From the NCBI GenBank assembly GCA_029962745.1, contig CM057157.1, forward strand, positions 8,588,019 to 8,652,018: a stretch of DNA of 64,000 bases. The letters are read 5' to 3'. The notes beneath the pieces are model-generated. The model was not told where the DNA came from, did not search any database, and saw only the letters and a program-made list of their open reading frames with translations. The translations under genes were made by a program, and so were the position numbers. Positions 1-12,700 of this stretch are shown here, in pieces (position 1 is the stretch's first letter; every line of letters starts with the position of its first letter). Origin of the DNA: Echinometra lucunter (Eukaryota; Echinodermata; Echinoidea; Camarodonta; Echinometridae).

Positions 1-343
1 AGTCTTGCTAAAAACTAATTCTTTGATTACATTTCATCATGGATAATACTAATCTCCCGAAGTAGCCTATGGTACTAGTATAGTAGGACTATTCCAATTA
101 TTCAAATATAGTCATCTTGTAGCAAACCGTATGCCTCATTCTCATCAACTCAATCTGATAATTGAGACTAATGACAGACAAAATTGAATTATTCCTACAA
201 AAGCATTCCTCAGAATGGTAACGGAAATACAGACATGGGGGTTAAGCCTGGCAGTTTAGCCAACACATAAACTTCAATTGTCTACTTTTGATTTGCGCTA
301 TGCTGAGAATTTTGGTCACCATTCCATGAGTTACCATCTGTAT
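1..343. other. Presumed 3' UTR or flank; nothing else seen
   Basis: This AT-rich stretch lies downstream of the proposed stop codon. I see no poly(A) signal on the minus strand, no repeat and no ORF in it. Confidence 0.3.
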
Positions 344-538
344 CTAGGTATATGAGACATTTGTCAGTGATAAAGTCATTTCCGAGGCTGGGACTGTTTT
401 TCTACTTCTGCAGTTTATGTTTTGACGAATGTGTGATGAGATTGGCCGCAGCTCAGGGTCTTTGGATGCTTGATGTATAGCGCTCTCCTCAACCTTCAAG
501 TCCTGGACAAGCTTGCTTTCCGTTTGATCAATAACAAA
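344..538 (-). CDS. Probable last coding exon (exon 14) with TAG stop
   Basis: An open stretch of 64 codons follows an acceptor CAGTCATGATTAG|T in phase 0 and ends with TAG at 346-344. It encodes residues 347-410, with QTESKLVQDLKVEESAIHQ (a likely amphipathic helix) and a basic, Ser/Thr-rich tail. Composition is richer in GC than its flanks. It has no internal ATG. No AATAAA is visible on the minus strand between 343 and 1, so the 3' UTR probably runs off the window, or the stretch is an internal exon. The join to exon 13 spans 5.7 kb and other exons may lie between. Confidence 0.42.
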   Translation of the reverse strand, partial: FVIDQTESKLVQDLKVEESAIHQASKDPELRPISSHIRQNINCRSRKTVPASEMTLSLTNVSYT

Positions 539-743
539 CTAATCATGACTGATATGATATGAAGCTAGCTGGTACAGTACTGGGAGGAAAATCAAGCTAA
601 CAACCTTGACAGCAAAAATCCTGAACTAATTTGAAGAAAAGTGCTAGATGCAGATTTATAGACCTAAACATTTACCATGAAGTGAAGAAGCAATTACATG
701 TACAGAGAATGATCTAGATCCCACCACCCCCCCCCCCCCCCCA

Positions 744-786
<43 letters not shown>

Positions 787-3700
787 TTGCCCCTCTATCT
801 TCCGGTGTATCTGTTGTCTTTCTATCTTTATATATGTCTGTCTGGGTTTTTTGTATGTGTTTTTCATTTTTTTTTGGTGTTTTTGTTTATGTTTCGTCTA
901 GATGGCTGTCTGCCTCCTTCTGTAAGTCCCTCTCTTTCTAATACATTTACGCTGCACCTCCCCATCCCTTCCCCCTTGCTAAATGCAATTCATTAGACAA
1001 AAAAAAAGTACAAAAGGAAGGCCTTGATGGGGAGAAAGCAGATTACTGATATTCATACAGACCTAAGAGGATTTTGTATTAACCCTGTTGATTTCAGGAA
1101 AACACCTATTTTCCAATTGACCCCAGCTGGATTAATGTTTAATGGGTTAAGGTTTGCTTGGCGCTTCTAGGGTGAGTAACTTTCAGAGGGGGATAGCTGG
1201 TCTCTCTTTTGTATGCCAAGACCAAGACAAAAGGCCAACCAACCCACACATAATAGGAGTGTGCAAGCTTCCTTCCGGATTCTTTCAGGATGACACTCCC
1301 AAATCCATTATTAATCTATTCAAAGAGATTAATCTTCATATTGATTTTAATGAAAGCTATAAACCACATAGTCAATACAGACAGTCTAACTCTAGCTTTC
1401 CTTTCCTCCAAACCTCAGTCTGATACACATCCTACTTACAAATATTTGCAGAGACAAATTCATTTAATTTGTAAAAGTTTGTACATGTTGTAAAGACATA
1501 CAATGCATTTCTACAATTCTCTTTAGCCTTGGCCATCGGTAAGAGAAAAACTGTTCTACATTTTTCAAACATTAAAAAAAAAAAGGAAAATGACCCTAAT
1601 GGAAAATATCAACTATGTGAGAATATGGCATACAATGTGAATGTCTTAATGACACAATAAGTCCTCCATGAAAAGGATATTAACTAAAATATGATTATCA
1701 CATATTCATGGAATATAGCAGGGGGTAAGTGAATAAAAGTGGGTTTAGGTGAAGTACATGTCATCTGTTTAGAGCCAGAAGGGCGTTAACTTGTATGCTT
1801 TAAGATATAGTTAATGCCCTTTGGGCTCTAAACAGACAATATATAATTAGATGAAAAATGAATATGTAGACAGGCTACAGCACAGCTAGTTGACAAATAA
1901 AATGATATGTCTAGAATCCTAGACTAGGAAAGGAATTAATAGCAATCCAGTCAATGAATGGACATGGGAACATTCCCCAATCATCAATAGACATTACTGA
2001 CTGTCTGAGAGGGACAACACCCACGACCAAGGAAACAATGGAAGGAGCTGGTGGTGAGGATATTGCCACCCTGAGGGGGGCTACTGCACATAAATAGGCC
2101 CGCACTGGATGGGCAAGGCGGTCTTTTGTCAGCGAACAATAAGGCTGGATTATGTTACTTGGCAGAGCCATCATCATTAGCACTTGCAACTGCATGATAA
2201 ATGGCTCAGAATACAGCGGAATAGACAGAAAGAAGGAAAGAAACAGAGAGAGACTGGAATGGGCAATAAAGGAGGGAGACTAAAAGAATACACATGTACA
2301 TCATTAAATACAGAGAAGGACTGAGAAATAACAACATAAAAAGAGAAGACCTACATGGAATCGCAGAAGTATTAAAGACATACGCTTCTAAATAAGAAGA
2401 CATACAAATATAGGTCTACAGGGGACTGGGCCTTTAAAATTACTAAAGAACAGATTAAAACTTTTTTAAACAAAGTGGGAAATATCTATAAAAAGAGAGG
2501 AAAAAGACAAAGACTGGCAAAGGGGAAAGGGAGAGAGAGAGAGTTTGAGCAAGAAAGGGAGGATGACATGAGAGAAAGAGAGTGAAAAGAGAAAGAGGGA
2601 AGAGAGGAGTGTAGGAGGGAGGGGGAGAGAGAGAGAGAGAGAGAGAGAAGAGGAGAGAGAGAGAGAGAGAGAGAGAGTGACAAACCAAAATATCTTACAC
2701 AAAGGCAGAATGACCATGAAAGTGATATCAATAAAGGTTGCATCAATATGATGGTGGAAATTAAATCAGCAATGATCCGCAAAAAGAAACAAATGTTGCT
2801 ATTATTACCGCTCGTTCCCACTAACTATTTCCTAACAATCGCGAATTTTCAAACAATGTCTTATGGCTGTGAGATCAGAGAGCGATGGAGGACAATAGTG
2901 TTGTCAAATAGTCCAATTCCATGATTTTTCCCCACAGGTCAAATACAGTCCAACCTCATTTGTTAACCGGGGAGCAATTAGACCAATTATGCCAATTCAC
3001 AGGGTCACTGGTCTCAGGTACATGTACATCAACACAGCACAATTATTTCCTGAAAATGCAGCTATGTACCCCTCTCTCAAAATGATTTTTTCTTCCCAAA
3101 CAGGAAAAGATGCACCGGATCTTTTCTACTTTCACATTTTCTCAGGATAATGGCCCATCAAAAGTCACCTTTCCACATCCTTTAAACAAGAAAGTGACAT
3201 GCAACTTCACAAAATACCACAACATATCACACCTGTTGAACACAATAAATCAAATGCAAGTTTTGAAACATTACCAACATTGTTCCTAGATCCTTCCTTC
3301 AACGAATCCCAATATTCTTGTAAGTAGGTTAAGGGGTGACTTACAGGAATCAGAGATTACTGACATACCATTATCCCTATTCCATATATCAAAACATTTC
3401 CTCTGATGTGCAAAAAGAAGTATAAATGTCACTACATTTGAATGACAAGGAACTCTAATCCATAGCAAATCTCCTTCCTGTTTTCATAATTTAAGGAAAA
3501 AAAAAACGTTTTTTAACATGCTTCATATGAAGGTAATTATTTTCTTTGATAAAAGGTTTTTTGTGGTTCCAACTTCCAATGGGAAATTTTAAATGCTATG
3601 CAGAAGATTAAAGTATTACTAGATGCCCCACATGAATATATATCTTCAATATTTGTATGTGCATCACATTTCCAGCCACCTTAAATGATTTTTAATTTCA

Positions 3701-6700
3701 CAATCAGATTTTACTATGAAATATAAATCATCTCAGCTATCTACCCCCTACAAGAAACGATATTCTCATTATCTTTCATCGCATCAAAAGGCTGGAGAAA
3801 GAGGATCCCTGAAAACTTTCTTCTGTTTTTTCTTGGGTAACTGGTTACTGATGCAAAGCTCAATACTAAGAGCTGATTCGTATCTCGTGACACTCTGTCC
3901 ATTTCTTTATATTAGAGCTGTAATATGTATTTCTTCAGATAAGAGTATACATAGTGTTGTGAACAAAGAAAGAATGATACTTTGTAGAATGTCCGACTGA
4001 CTGAATGATAATGAAGGCATTGTGAATAGTATGTGATAAGTCTGTGTGCTTGCTGAGATAAAAAAGTTAGGGGAAGGCTTTTTCCCAAATGCTTGACATT
4101 AATGGTACTCATGTATGCCAACAATCTAAGTCTGACCCCCCCCCCCCTCCATTTCAAATTTTTAACATGGGACTCTCTGTACACAAGCCCCAAAGCCTTA
4201 ATTTGGACACCCCCCCCCCCCCTCATGGAAAAGGTTGGAATGGACCCCTGCTATACATGTACATGTATGCCATAAGGATGAGATGAATAAATATATATTT
4301 TTTTCCACCAAATTGTGACTCACATAAATATACATGCCTTGTTTGCATTTTGTGACCATATCAAAAGACATTTTTCCTTTTCAATACATTACAATGAACA
4401 TTCAATTATTTTTGTTGAACTACTGATATTGTACAATAAATCCATTCCTGTTTGATTATTTCATTATTCATCAAATGTTTGCAATTCAATGTCTACACGC
4501 TTTCTGGATCTATTGTAATTCAGGCAAAGAACATGTATGCATACATTCATCAAATATACTCAAGCAATGACAATAAAGTTCTTCGACCACATATGTAGAA
4601 TATAGAGATATCCTACTTTCTGCAGTATAAATGTATTGTCAGCAAGCATGTATGCACACATGGGCAGGTTTTGTTTTCGGAGAGGGGGGGGGGGCAATCC
4701 TGTTGTCTGTATATTCTATGGGTCACCAGTGTATGTATACCCAATAATGAATAACTCAAGATAAGATAGGCTTATACCTTATCTATGAGTGAATATCACT
4801 TTGTAAACTTAATCCCCTATCTACATTGCGCCCATGTGCATATCTACACATAACAGGAGCCAGGCTGACTCTGTTCCTGTACCTTTAACACTACTCTTTA
4901 TCCTATACATGTAAAGTATCCAACATAAGTGAGTACACCCTTTACAAATGTTAAAATTCAAATGTAAATTCTTACATAAATGTATTACAACTGTGATAGA
5001 GAAGAACAAAATTCTGTGACTGGTGTATTGATAGGAATTATCTCTTCCATAACAATAATGTAATAGCTGAAGGATTTTGTTTAAATTTGTGGCAACAAAA
5101 GTTATAAGCACACCCTCAAGGGTGTACTCACTTTTGTTGAATACTGTATATGGGCTGGCATGCATAGTTCTAGCCTGTTGAGCATGATTTTAATTCAGTA
5201 TAACCAAAATACCTCCATGGTATAACACACATTTTCTATAGACCCTACCCCTAATTATATCAGGCTTAGTGTTCCATGAATTAACAAGGACTGTTTAGTC
5301 TCTTCTTCAATGGGAAAAATATAAAATTTCAAAAGTGTGCATTGGAACTGAAAGGATTACAAACTACAGGCCTATACAAACTTTTATTAAATTGTCTTAT
5401 GAAAAGCATAGAATTTTTCCAAGTGTGATAATGGGTATTTGAAACCCATTTCTACTTCTCTCTGTGTCATTCTTTAGTGAGTACTTTAATATTAAAAAGG
5501 AATAGTGATTTGCTATTTTTCAAAGTTCTCATATCCCTTGCTTTCTTCCTCCCTTTCTTGAGATTAAAAAAAAAACCTTCCTGATGTACAATGATCATTC
5601 CTTTAGATGATAATAACAAATAATACGGGCATGCTAGTAATAGAGTACTTCACTGGTGGAATAATGATGTGAATGACTGCTAACAATCACGGAACGATCA
5701 TAAAAACTCTGAGTCACCAACAAATGTACAGGTGCATACAGAGCACTAACTAGAGGGTCCACACTCGCCCCAAATACCCCATTCCCATGACCAGACTGAG
5801 TCGATTTAGAGTAATTTAAACCAATCCAGGTTAGGTGACAATAGAATCAAAATATCGCAAGGAGAAATAACATTGTGTTACACTAGCAGACCACCAATGG
5901 AAGGTTATTTACACTTCCACAAAATAAAAACATACAGTTTTCTTTTAAAATAATTAAACCGTAAAAGTTCACTTTGAATCAAACTGTTCTCATACACAAT
6001 AAGAAGCCATTCAATGTGATGCAGCTGAGGATGAGCACTTAAAAGATCTACCTATACATGTATGCTGATTATGCAATTTATTTCCCAGAGGGATTCCGGC
6101 CCCTAGATCTAATGTATCTTGCTGAGTTGTTTCATATAAAGTGGTATACTGAGAAGAAAAGATTGCTGAGTGTATACAACAGACATAGCCACAAAACATT
6201 TCTACCACTGCACGGCGGTGAGAGAGAGAGACGTACAGGCAGGAAATACCAAGTCTTCTGACAAATCTGCGTGACAAGGCTTTTGTTTGCCTGTTTCCAC
6301 ATAGCATAAAAGAAGCTTTCAACTGATATCAAGTCGAAATCTTCTGAATAGAATTTAACATGTTCTTCTGCCGCCTGCCTTCCGTTTGCAAATAAGAACC
6401 TAGATTTCTGTCCTTTGATAAAGTTTTGGAGTTGAATACTCATCTACTTTGATTGGCAGTCATACAATTTTTCTCAGACATACACTTGATAAAAATAAAA
6501 AGCCTCATCAAAAAAGAAATATTACAACAAACCTTAAATTCCTAAGAATCTTTATCATAGTTATATCAATTAACATCAACAACATTGTCTCTCAGCAGTA
6601 CCAAAGATCTAAATTGTAAGTGTTTAGAAAGACTTCCATAGTTTCACAGAGTCATCAGAATTAGCTCTCTTTATCGAAAGTATGGACAACCTTTGCGTTT

Positions 6701-9700
6701 GGGAACTAGAGTACAAACAGTGAAAAACATCAAGTCACTTTGACGTAAATAGTCCATTCTAACATTCTTTTTCTACAGTCCAGCCCAGGTTGAGCTTTAC
6801 AACATAATTCTCCCTGCATAAGGGTCAATATTTGACAACTTGTTATGATCACAAAAAAGTCAAATAAAAAACCTTCCCATGTTTACATTGTGTGTGTTGA
6901 ATTCCAACAATATCAGAATTTAAACACTTCAACTTCCACCCTTGTAAAAGTAGTGCAAAACAAGAAAAGGCAGATAGAAAAATTCTATTTTCATCTGATA
7001 ACCTATAACAGATTTGCCCACCTTTTTTGAGTGACATATCAATCACTGCAATCTATGTGGGTTAAAGTCCAATATGTATTATCACAGCATAATCGAAGCA
7101 CAGGGACATCAATATACAAGTATGTGAAAATAGCAATGAATGTATCGCAGACATCAAGAATGCCAAACATGATCCAAAAGCCTTATTTATTTGAATGCAC
7201 TTTTCGGTCTATAAGATCAAAAATTGAAGAAAAGAAATTCCATATGTTAAAAAGATAACACTTTCATTTTCTCTCTTCAGAGCATATTTCTTAGTGTTAT
7301 ATATTATTTTTTTTTTCTGATCCAACTCAAATTACATTCGCAAAAAGAGAACAACAAATTCACTGAAACTACATTCTGAATAAAATTAAAGAAACCAATT
7401 CTGATTTTCAATCAGTTAATTAGGCCTATAACCTAATTGCATTTTATTACTTGTAGATCTGGTTTAACATGTAACATTCCATCCCTTCTACAGTTTATTG
7501 AAATCAAGCCAAATTACAAATATATGAATGGGAGAAAAAATGGTGTACGCTGATTCTAAAATACACGAATTGTAATTGCATCACAGATGTGACAAATTTA
7601 TACAAATTAAATTTTGTGGGGTGGGAAAGGAAAAAAATAAACTTAACAGTCCATTCCTATTATGATTCAGCAAAAATACTTCCAACTTAGAAAAATTATC
7701 TTCTACAACCTGAGGGGTACTGCTCCAGGCAAAGCTTTAAAAGCTTTACAATTAATTGACTGCAAAACTTAAGTCTAGACTCCACTCACTCATGAGCATA
7801 CCTTCTTTTTTCATCAGAAAACTGACGCCGCTGATCAGTCAGGGAGATAAATCGCAAATGACGAAGCACTAAAAAGGTGTTCTAACAGCTCTTGAAGGGG
7901 GTGAGAGAAATATTCCTGCGATATAAGATTGCCCTTTTACGGAGCTAAGAAGACCTCTGATATTGAGCTTCCATTCCTGAGTGAGATAAATCCATGCAAG
8001 GCTCATTGGAAGACAGTGGAAACAGAAAGCATCTTCCCCCACCCCTATCCCACTGGAGCAATGGTGGTAGTGGTGGTGTGAAGTCAACTAGCACTGGCGT
8101 CCGGTGTGTAGCGAAGCCATCCTTCACGGACAAAGGACGGAGTACAAAGTGATTTGACAAAGCCGCTCCAATGTAAATCCGAGACCATTCAACGCACCAT
8201 TTGAGAGGTTTGAGAGGGTGGTGGAGTGTGCATAGAGAGAGAGAGAGAGAGACAGAAACTAAAACTCTACTAGTCTTATATCTTCAGACCCAGATTTTAT
8301 CAATAAAGGTTTAGAGACAATCTGAACTTCGGTATATGTAGAAACATATCTATATTCAGAAAACATAAACTGCTGGGCTTAAAAGACATTTTGCATTGGT
8401 CTTTTCCACTGAGGAGAGAGAGAGAGAAAGACATCAAAAAAAAAAAATACACCAGCAACAATGTCAATGGGCTTCACTCCACATCTTTATCAAATTCAAT
8501 ACTGACATAAAGCATTTCTAAATAATCTACATAACTGCAAATTGTATTTTTTAAAGACTAAGAGCCAGAGAGGCATAAATTATAAGACAAAGCCCTACAA
8601 ACTCTCATACAGGCCTAATTACATAATTAAAACAACAAAAACATGATATTCTAGATTTTATCATACCACTATCCACTGTAAAGTATAATGCTGTAAAGAG
8701 CAACGTGGCCAATGTCTTCTTGAACATAAAAGTTGTAGGACAGCTACCAGAAGTAGGGTGGCTCTATGAAAAAAATAATCCTACAACCAAAGACTGGTCA
8801 TCCACAGTAGCTTCAGCAGCTTATTATTATCATTGAATAGGAAGCTGTATCCACTGTGCGTGTAAATTGTGATTCAAGCTTGGCCAGGCACCACTGCACA
8901 TCTCAGTCTGACTTACCTATGCAGTGGCAATTTTTCTGTGTCCCTCTCTCTTTTATCTCTTAATCCCATTCCTATTCTTCAGTTTCATAAGGTACAAACA
9001 CCACAGAACCAGGTGGGTGTAGGATTGTGGTAAAACAGAAAAGGGGGACAGTAAAGAGGCCACTTCATCATGTAAATAAAACTGCAACAAAACTAGCGAA
9101 ACAGATTAAAAATCAAGTAAACATCTATCAAAAGATTTTTCAAATATCGTACCATGCTACATTTCCTTTTCAGTAATCTCTGGGCAATCTCAAACTACCA
9201 GCACCTATTTAGGTTATTGTTCATTTACTTGGTTACATTTCAGTTGATTTTACTGTGGACATTATCTCAGATGAGTGGTCTAGAAACCAAATCCATTGAA
9301 CCTCAACACCATTTTGGATTGAAAGAAAAAAAATGCAGTATAGAGGTACCATGCAAAGAAACAGAAATATTAATAATCAAACGTTGAATAGCCCAAGGCC
9401 ACTCATTCAATTAAATGTACCATATATGAAATTTCTAGTTGCTATGAATTTGTACTCAGTCACATGTGTATTTAATGATAGATATTTGTACTCTTAATTT
9501 ATAGTTCCTTCAAGGAGTTATTCTAACTCCTTGATTCCTTTTATGCTTGCTACTTATTTTTCTTGAATACGTTCTCATGAATTAACACCAAAATTTGTTG
9601 CCATCATCAATTTTGGAAAGAAAAAAATCAAATATTTTTCAACAAACCACAACAAAAACTGAACAAACATGAGAGGTAAACATTTAACGAAAACATATTT

Positions 9701-12700
9701 CTCCATGGCAACCACAAAAAGGCCTCTACTAGATTCAAGAATGAATTCTGATTGGATTCTTTTCTATGCCAAGCTTCTAAAGCCATTGCGTGCAGGTTGG
9801 TGTATTGATGGTGGCTGTCGATGCATACTATTTGTTTACCTCCATTCAGAAATATTTTAAAAGAAATTTCATTTTTCAAGCTGATATGAATACACTAAAT
9901 ATTTGGTAGGAATGCACTGACAAATTGGAGGATCAGGTGAGGGGTTGCAGCTCTATACAGAGGGGATTTGTAAGTTTACCTCCTATATTACCCCCTACAA
10001 GCAATATTTGGGAAACCTGCACCCCCCTTTTCATTCCAGTTCTCATTCTCTCTCTCTCTTTCAAACACACAAATTACTTTTTGGTGGATAAGTATGTATA
10101 AAGTTATGGTACATCTGCAAAATTTGATTGATATAGAACTCTTTGAACAATCCAACAACAGTGAAACTTTTTTTCCATCCTATGTGGAATTTTATCTCAT
10201 CCCTATTCGTTCAGGGAAGAAATAGATAGAAGTGCAGAGACTGACAAATTTGGATATTGTTGCATACCATCCATTACAAAATTCAAAACCATTTACATAA
10301 ATGACAAAGGCATGATAAACAGGGTCCAACAAACCCAGAGAATACCTACAAGTTCTTCAAAGTGTCTATGGATTATTCCCATAGAACATCTTTGTATGTT
10401 CTTCCAGGAACTAACCTCACTCTCACATCCCATCCAACTGGATGTGTGAATGTTCTCAACACTGAGTATTATATCATGCATACTACATGTAGTTGCCCCA
10501 GGAAGTCCCTTCGCCCTGGTTGCCCAGAAGGGCTGCGTACACGTACAATGTTGTACAACTACAGATTGATTATCAATGTGAATGAACCCATGAAAATCAA
10601 AGGCACTTCTGTAGGTTTTAGTACCCTGAACTCAAACAGTACAAAGGCAATTAATCACAATTTTACCATATGTTTGATCAAACCAAATCTAAATTAGGTC
10701 AATGAAGCTCAACAAGTGACTTCCTTCCGTTAAAAGCATTCACGTCCACAATCATTTAGGTCCGCAATGCCTTCATTTTTTTTTACCTTTGCAGGTGCAA
10801 AGAGGCGCTTGCCCTTCATAGGGGGTAGTGACCTGCACCCTAATTTAGTGTAAAGGGGGTCATACCGTGCACTTGTAACAGGTGGATATGAAACTAAATA
10901 GAAATGTAATACCAATACAAAGCTATAGACACACCAGCATTTTTTTAACTGCACTAATTCAGAAGTCCATTAAAAGCAAAAGCAGTAGCCCTGGCCATGG
11001 CATCTGAGTCCAGACATTGAGAGGCAATGGTCTAATTGGGGGGGGGGGGGGGGGCAATTACCAGTCTTACTTGTCAGATGAAATCTATTTGCCTGATGCT
11101 CACTACCTTGCATTCTCTCTCTTTTACACAAAAAGAACCTTTGGAGGGGGGAGGGGGGAGGGGGGAGGGGTGAGGGGGAGGGGAGGGGAAGGTGGGATGC
11201 ATGTGATGAAGGGAGGATGGGCATATATGAAAGTGGTACAAATATACAAATTTTCTGAAAAATAGTTCTTTATTTGAAATCTCACTCAGATCAATAAAAT
11301 TTGCACTGTCCTTTCCTTCACTTAATCCTTCCATATCGTCTTATCCACAAAATATTCAAAACATGATTTAGCTTCATGGATTTTCTCCTCAATAGATGGA
11401 AGATGAAAAAAATACTATTAGTCAGCATGAATAATCAATTCTCCCAAAATGTAAGCAGTAGCTACAGCCATATTCCCATTACCACATGCACTGGCAAGAG
11501 TATTGTCATAACATATCACTTGTACAAGCTGGAAAAAAATAATTCTCAAAATCCCCTAACTTCTGCATCCGCAAAAAACAAGACTTCCCTAATCTTATTC
11601 ACAAGTTCACAGACGAGACAGAGGCATTGTTTCTAATCCTACTTAGGTTTTCATCCCAAAGTCATAAAACTGTGTAATCCATTTCTAGAAGTACAGACAA
11701 TTGATTTAAGGTCATGCTATGCTTAACTGTATTGTCTAAGAACTAATCAGCTTAGAATAATACTGCTGGTGTTTGTAATGAAATTGATTGTTCTCTAGGG
11801 ATCAGGATGGTCTAAGCTCAATGATCCATGCTTAACTAGTCGTGCAAGGGAAAACAGAAGCTAGGGTGAATTGAACTGTTTCAATCCAACACAGAAGCTC
11901 AAATCATTAACGCTACTCGAGATGAGAGAATCTCACTTGTATGGCCAACTTATTCCTCTCCCTATTCTAAGACTATAGTTTGTTCTAGGACTCAAGTTTA
12001 TTAAACCAATTCAAAACAAAGTATTTGAAGGAAACTATGTTTACTGTACTACCAAAAAATGTACAATTTTCAAAATGAATATTGGATACTCAGGAATGCT
12101 CTGATGACAGTAGGCGCTTTCACACCTACCCGATCAGGAAAAATACCCGTAAATTACGAGAACTTGTTAAGGCCCCAAAATACCCGTTAATTGTTCTGCG
12201 CTTTCACACCTACCCGAAGCCAGACCTCTTCGGGGTAAGTTCTCGAAGTTACAAGCATGCGCAAAACTATTTATTTTGCAGGAGGAGGAGGCCACTGCCG
12301 TGTACACCTCCTCCTCCCTCCACATCGCTATCATTAGGATGACATACTACCGTATCGATATATCAGAATAAATCATAAATAAAAAACACGAAAGGGGAAC
12401 AGAACTTTACAAAAAGAACGACGTAGCTAGAAATAGACAATACAAATCTCAAATCCAGAATGTACGGTACACAAACGATAACGACATCCAATACGTACAC
12501 GGTACACACAGTACAGTACACGCTTCGTGCGCCAGTGCTTGATGGAATAGAAGTTCTCGTAATTTGCTTTCACATTACAAGAATCCCCGCGACCTTGGAG
12601 AAAGTACTCGTAATTTTGAGAAAGTACCTACTAATTTACGGGTATTTTCTTACGGGGATATTAAGCGTAATTTGGTTTCACACTGGCAAAATACCTGGTA

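Larger units (their letters stand above)
539..6236 (-). other. Intron 13 (5.7 kb)
   Basis: It contains a poly-C/(TC)n tract (727-784), a 73-bp foldback (1764-1836), a GA-rich tract (2530-2680), C and G runs near 4136, 4210 and 4684, and a Tc1/mariner-like element (4914-5146). Several short ORFs are present but show no coding character. A splice-like pair near 3400 does not fit the phase between exons 13 and 14. Confidence 0.4.

Noticed and set aside
1078..1150. TTAACCC ... GGGTTAA pair resembling the TTAA family
   Set aside because: Only the outer seven bases match; the family core is absent.
1911..2195. 94-codon minus-strand ORF
   Set aside because: Somewhat GC-rich, but no splice sites or motifs; does not fit the phase of the split gene.
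3370..3420. Acceptor TTGCACATCAG and donor GTATGT around a short exon (RKCFDIWNRDN)
   Set aside because: Its phase does not connect exons 13 and 14 with either donor choice for exon 13.
4821..5165. 114-codon minus-strand ORF
   Set aside because: Spans a 233-bp Tc1/mariner-like MITE; no transposase features.
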